Source: Bacillota bacterium | GTDB lineage: Bacteria > Bacillota_E > Sulfobacillia > Sulfobacillales > Sulfobacillaceae | Direction: 5' to 3' | NCBI GenBank assembly: GCA_021820645.1 | Contig: JAKADJ010000179.1 | Location: forward strand, 1-5,670 | DNA length: 5,670 nt | In this document: positions 4,396 through 5,670 of the stretch, in pieces | Layout: each line of letters begins with the position of its first letter | Position numbering within the stretch: the first letter of the stretch is position 1 | Position numbers and translations under genes: made by a program | The notes under the pieces: generated by a model | The model's input: only the letters and a program-made list of their open reading frames with translations | Told to the model about the DNA's origin: nothing | Database searches by the model: none

Positions 4396-4502
4396 GAAGC
4401 CGTCGCTACGGCTTCCCTGCTTAGCGTATCGGAACCAGACCCGTTTGTCGTGTTTTACCAAAACAGGGCGTAAACCCCCGGATTTATCCGTGGGGAGGTT
4501 CA
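4396..4502 (+). mobile_element. IS200/IS605-like right-end remnant (guide-RNA scaffold-like)
   Basis: The segment ends with the hairpin CCCCCGGAT-TT-ATCCGTGGGG (4475-4495, one bulge; shown split by loop) and then AGGTTCA, which resembles from memory the right ends of IS200/IS605-group elements where the TnpB guide-RNA scaffold stops and the guide begins. Before it lie the perfect hairpin GAAGCCGT-CGCT-ACGGCTTC (4396-4415) and TGTTTT-ACC-AAAACA (4451-4465). No tnpA or tnpB coding sequence is present, so it would be a remnant or a stand-alone scaffold RNA. A plus-strand terminator 26 bp further on, with no ORF in front of it, supports a plus-strand transcript. The 4396-4415 hairpin could instead be the 5' stem of the minus-strand peptide mRNA. 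Confidence 0.35.
4423..4451 (-). promoter_or_regulatory. Possible promoter of the 25-aa peptide gene
   Basis: On the minus strand ACGACA and TACGCT stand 17 bp apart (4 and 3 of 6 consensus matches). It would start the RNA just before the 4396-4415 hairpin, giving a 5' terminal stem as in other type I toxin mRNAs. The hexamers are poor, so this is only a pointer. Confidence 0.2.
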
Positions 4503-4527
4503 GGGGGTCTTAACTGAGGGCCGGACG

Positions 4528-4556
4528 AACCCTGTTCACTACGAACGGGGTTTTTT
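4528..4556 (+). terminator. Rho-independent terminator without an obvious gene in front
   Basis: AACCCTGTTC (4528-4537) pairs with GAACGGGGTT (4543-4552) over 10 bp with one G-T pair, followed by six T (4551-4556). It works on the plus strand only. The nearest plus-strand element before it is the IS605-like segment, so it probably ends an RNA from there. Confidence 0.85.
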
Positions 4557-4650
4557 CCTGGACGGGGGTGCCATGTTTCAAACGATTCCATCCGTGACCC
4601 CTATCGGGTCCGACGACGGGTCCGGTACATTCAGAAAGGAGGCGAGTTTC

Positions 4651-4857
4651 ATGATGCACCGATGGCGCGACTGGTGGCGACGGCATGATACCCAGACCGA
4701 TACCCAAAAAGCCGTGGTGGCCGTGTTGCTCACCTGGTTTGGAGGAGCTCTGGGGCTCATGGTGGCGATTGTCAGCGCGGTGACGCATGATATCGTCGGG
4801 GTGCTCGAAGGACTAGCGTTAGTCGGCTTGGCCGTCTCCGTGGACATTCGCTCGTAA
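4651..4857 (+). CDS. Small two-helix membrane protein, unknown
   Basis: The start at 4651 was chosen because AAAGGAGG (4635-4642) stands 8 bp upstream; an in-frame ATG at 4573 has no comparable site and would add a low-quality N-terminus. The 68-aa product begins with an Arg/Trp-rich segment (HRWRDWWRRHDTQTDTQ) and then has two predicted membrane spans, about residues 20-43 (VVAVLLTWFGGALGLMVAIV) and 48-64, with a short loop and a hydrophilic end, DIRS. The positively charged N-terminus suggests it stays in the cytoplasm. Size and layout are like phage holins or small plasmid membrane proteins, but no family is recognised. It is preceded by a terminator and followed by a hairpin, so it is probably a single-gene unit. 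Two CGGGTCCG repeats (4605-4612 and 4617-4624) lie in its leader. Confidence 0.65.
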   Translation: MMHRWRDWWRRHDTQTDTQKAVVAVLLTWFGGALGLMVAIVSAVTHDIVGVLEGLALVGLAVSVDIRS

Positions 4858-4889
4858 CACGACGGATGCAGCCGGGGCGCCCAGGCACA

Positions 4890-4908
4890 CCCCCGGTTCT
4901 ACCGGGGG
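4890..4908. terminator. Perfect GC-rich hairpin between membrane protein and SSB genes
   Basis: CCCCCGGT (4890-4897), loop TCT, ACCGGGGG (4901-4908), perfect 8-bp stem 33 bp after a stop codon. No T-tract follows directly (the next T-rich stretch, TGTTTTG, is 13 bp away), so it may be a weak terminator or another member of the triloop hairpin family. Confidence 0.45.
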
Positions 4909-4993
4909 ATGTCGGAGGGTGTTTTGAATTCAAGCAGTACAAGACACGACCAGAAACAAAGATAGTACCTAAATCAGAGGAGGATGATGATTG

Positions 4994-5392
4994 ATGTTAA
5001 ATCGCGTAATTTTAATCGGACGGCTGACCCGGGATCCCGAAATGCGTTATACGAATACTGGCACTCCCGTAACCGGATTCACCCTCGCCGTTGAGCGGCC
5101 TTTTACCAACAGCGCTGGAGAGCGCGAAGCGGATTTCATCGATTGCGTCGCCTGGCGCAAGGCAGCCGAGACCGTGGCCAACAACTTGACCAAGGGCCGG
5201 TTAGTGGCCGTGGAAGGCCGCCTGCAGATTCGGAGCTACGAAGCCCAAGACGGGTCCAAGCGGAAGGCGTCGGAGATTGTGACCGACAACGTGCGCTTCT
5301 TGGATTACCCGAAAGACGGAGCCAAAGGATCCACCAGCCACGCGACAGGAGACCCTGATGAAGTCGCCTTGCCGGACGACCTGCCGTTCTAA
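4994..5392 (+). CDS. ssb: Single-stranded DNA-binding protein
   Basis: The 132-aa product is a bacterial-type SSB. It begins MLNRVILIGRLTRDPEMRYT, the hallmark of the family, and has an OB fold over residues about 1-105 including DFIDCVAWRKAAE (48-60, with Trp54 placed for stacking on DNA bases) and a GRLVAVEGRLQIRSY strand. A short linker and the acidic tip DDLPF at the C-terminus, the usual site for partner proteins, follow. SSBs work as tetramers that coat single-stranded DNA during replication and repair. AGGAGG (4978-4983) lies 10 bp before the ATG; the TTG one codon upstream is less likely. At 132 aa it is shorter than many chromosomal SSBs because the linker is brief, a common trait of plasmid and phage copies. 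It has its own strong terminator and no clear promoter was found upstream, where 4909-4977 shows only weak -10-like sequences. Confidence 0.95.
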   Translation: MLNRVILIGRLTRDPEMRYTNTGTPVTGFTLAVERPFTNSAGEREADFIDCVAWRKAAETVANNLTKGRLVAVEGRLQIRSYEAQDGSKRKASEIVTDNVRFLDYPKDGAKGSTSHATGDPDEVALPDDLPF

Positions 5393-5409
5393 CGCCTGAT
5401 GATTTTACC

Positions 5410-5461
5410 CCCGGATGCCGTCGCGGGATCTACGGATCCCCGGCGGTGTCCGGGTTTTTTT
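5410..5461 (+). terminator. Strong terminator of the SSB gene
   Basis: CCCGGA (5410-5415) pairs with TCCGGG (5449-5454), enclosing GCCG with CGGC and an inner stem GGGATC (5425-5430), loop TACG, GATCCC (5435-5440). Seven T (5455-5461) follow. Confidence 0.9.
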
Positions 5462-5493
5462 GTTTTGCGCCAGCATCGGATAGACCTCGACAT

Positions 5494-5520
5494 AAAAAAA
5501 GGCCGCGCATCCCGCGCGGC
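5494..5520 (-). terminator. Minus-strand terminator of the countertranscript-like RNA
   Basis: GCCGCGC (5502-5508) and GCGCGGC (5514-5520) are a perfect 7-bp stem with a 5-base loop. On the minus strand seven T (complement of 5494-5500) follow after one base. Confidence 0.85.
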
Positions 5521-5595
5521 TCTATCAGGTGGTGTGGGTTAAACGGCCACCGGATTTCGCGATCCGGTGCAGGGTAAGTCCCAAAACTTCTTACC
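5494..5595 (-). ncRNA. About 100-nt structured RNA, candidate plasmid countertranscript RNA
   Basis: Read on the minus strand, the unit has a promoter with a perfect -35, two perfect stem-loops and an intrinsic terminator, with no ORF. The first stem is GGGTAAG (complement of 5590-5596) with CTTACCC (5572-5578), 7 bp with an 11-base loop containing TTTTGGGA; this fits the YUNR U-turn motif (UUGG) found in loops of copy-number antisense RNAs. The second is CACCGGAT with ATCCGGTG (5548-5555 and 5562-5569), 8 bp with a 6-base loop. Size and the three-stem form match plasmid antisense RNAs such as RNA I of ColE1 or the countertranscripts of Gram-positive theta and rolling-circle plasmids. Its target would be the leader of a plus-strand replication transcript that leaves the window on the right. 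The RNA call is well supported; the copy-control role is inferred. Confidence 0.6.
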
Positions 5596-5599
5596 CGGC

Positions 5600-5629
5600 A
5601 GTTTATCCCATCGCGCGCGTGTTTGTCAA
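5600..5629 (-). promoter_or_regulatory. Minus-strand promoter of the countertranscript-like RNA
   Basis: TTGACA (complement of 5624-5629) is a perfect -35 and TAAACT (complement of 5600-5605) a 4-of-6 -10 with an 18-bp spacer. Transcription would start near 5595, exactly at the first stem-loop, and end at the terminator near 5494. Confidence 0.6.
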
Positions 5630-5670
5630 GTCGCGCAGGTTGCGTTCAGTGCTGACGCATGATCAAAAGG

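Noticed and set aside
4573..4650. Upstream ATG extension of the 68-aa membrane protein
   Set aside because: AAAGGAGG precisely precedes 4651, while the extension has no ribosome site and crosses the CGGGTCCG repeats.
1..5670. CRISPR array, tRNA or rRNA genes
   Set aside because: No regularly spaced identical repeats with unique spacers, and no cloverleaf or rRNA-like sequence was seen on either strand. The alternating motifs at 168-322 are too short and differ in orientation.

Overview
The window looks like part, or possibly all, of a small plasmid or plasmid-like mobile element from a Gram-positive bacterium of the Bacillota type. Support for this is indirect: strong GGAGG-type ribosome binding sites, a replication-relaxation (Replic_Relax) family protein, a plasmid-type single-stranded DNA-binding protein, and many short genes separated by GC-rich hairpins. 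The style recalls thermoacidophilic Bacillota such as Sulfobacillus, but the sequence alone cannot settle the genus.

Left part (1-1270): a 55-codon ORF with a possible zinc site is followed by an intergenic region carrying four TGATGTCA-type motifs in alternating orientation, then the 307-aa Replic_Relax protein, the most likely replication or mobilisation protein here. Right after it (1271-1968) lies about 700 bp without a convincing gene. It holds two back-to-back DnaA-box-like sequences, an exact 11-bp direct repeat, and two copies of a 19-bp perfect hairpin. The first part is a candidate origin.

Middle (1969-3865): a run of short cargo genes. These are a DUF4258-like protein, a two-helix membrane protein whose terminal CxxC pairs could make a split zinc ribbon, a 62-codon gene interrupted by an in-frame TGA, a 46-aa basic protein directly behind it, a strong terminator, a 71-aa unknown protein, and on the opposite strand a 142-aa protein with a Cys-rich C-terminal zinc domain. 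The last two overlap by 4 bp at their stop codons.

Region 4060-4560 is the most interesting part. A near-consensus promoter (TTGAAA-17-TATGAT) with a palindrome in its spacer drives a probable RNA of about 165 nt that ends at a perfect bidirectional terminator. From the other side, a 25-aa hydrophobic peptide gene converges on the same terminator. Its ribosome binding site is locked in a hairpin. A sequence in the RNA gene recurs as an imperfect direct repeat over that hairpin, so the two transcripts would be complementary there. This is the layout of par/Fst-type type I toxin-antitoxin loci, although the peptide itself is not recognised. Next to it is a segment resembling the right end (guide-RNA scaffold end) of an IS200/IS605 element, with its own downstream terminator.

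Right part (4651-5670): a 68-aa membrane protein, the SSB gene with a strong terminator, and a minus-strand RNA gene of about 100 nt with promoter, two perfect stem-loops and terminator. It has the form of a plasmid copy-number countertranscript RNA. A plus-strand transcript opposite it would leave the window on the right. If the molecule is a circle opened at position 1, that transcript would run into the 55-codon ORF and the Replic_Relax gene.
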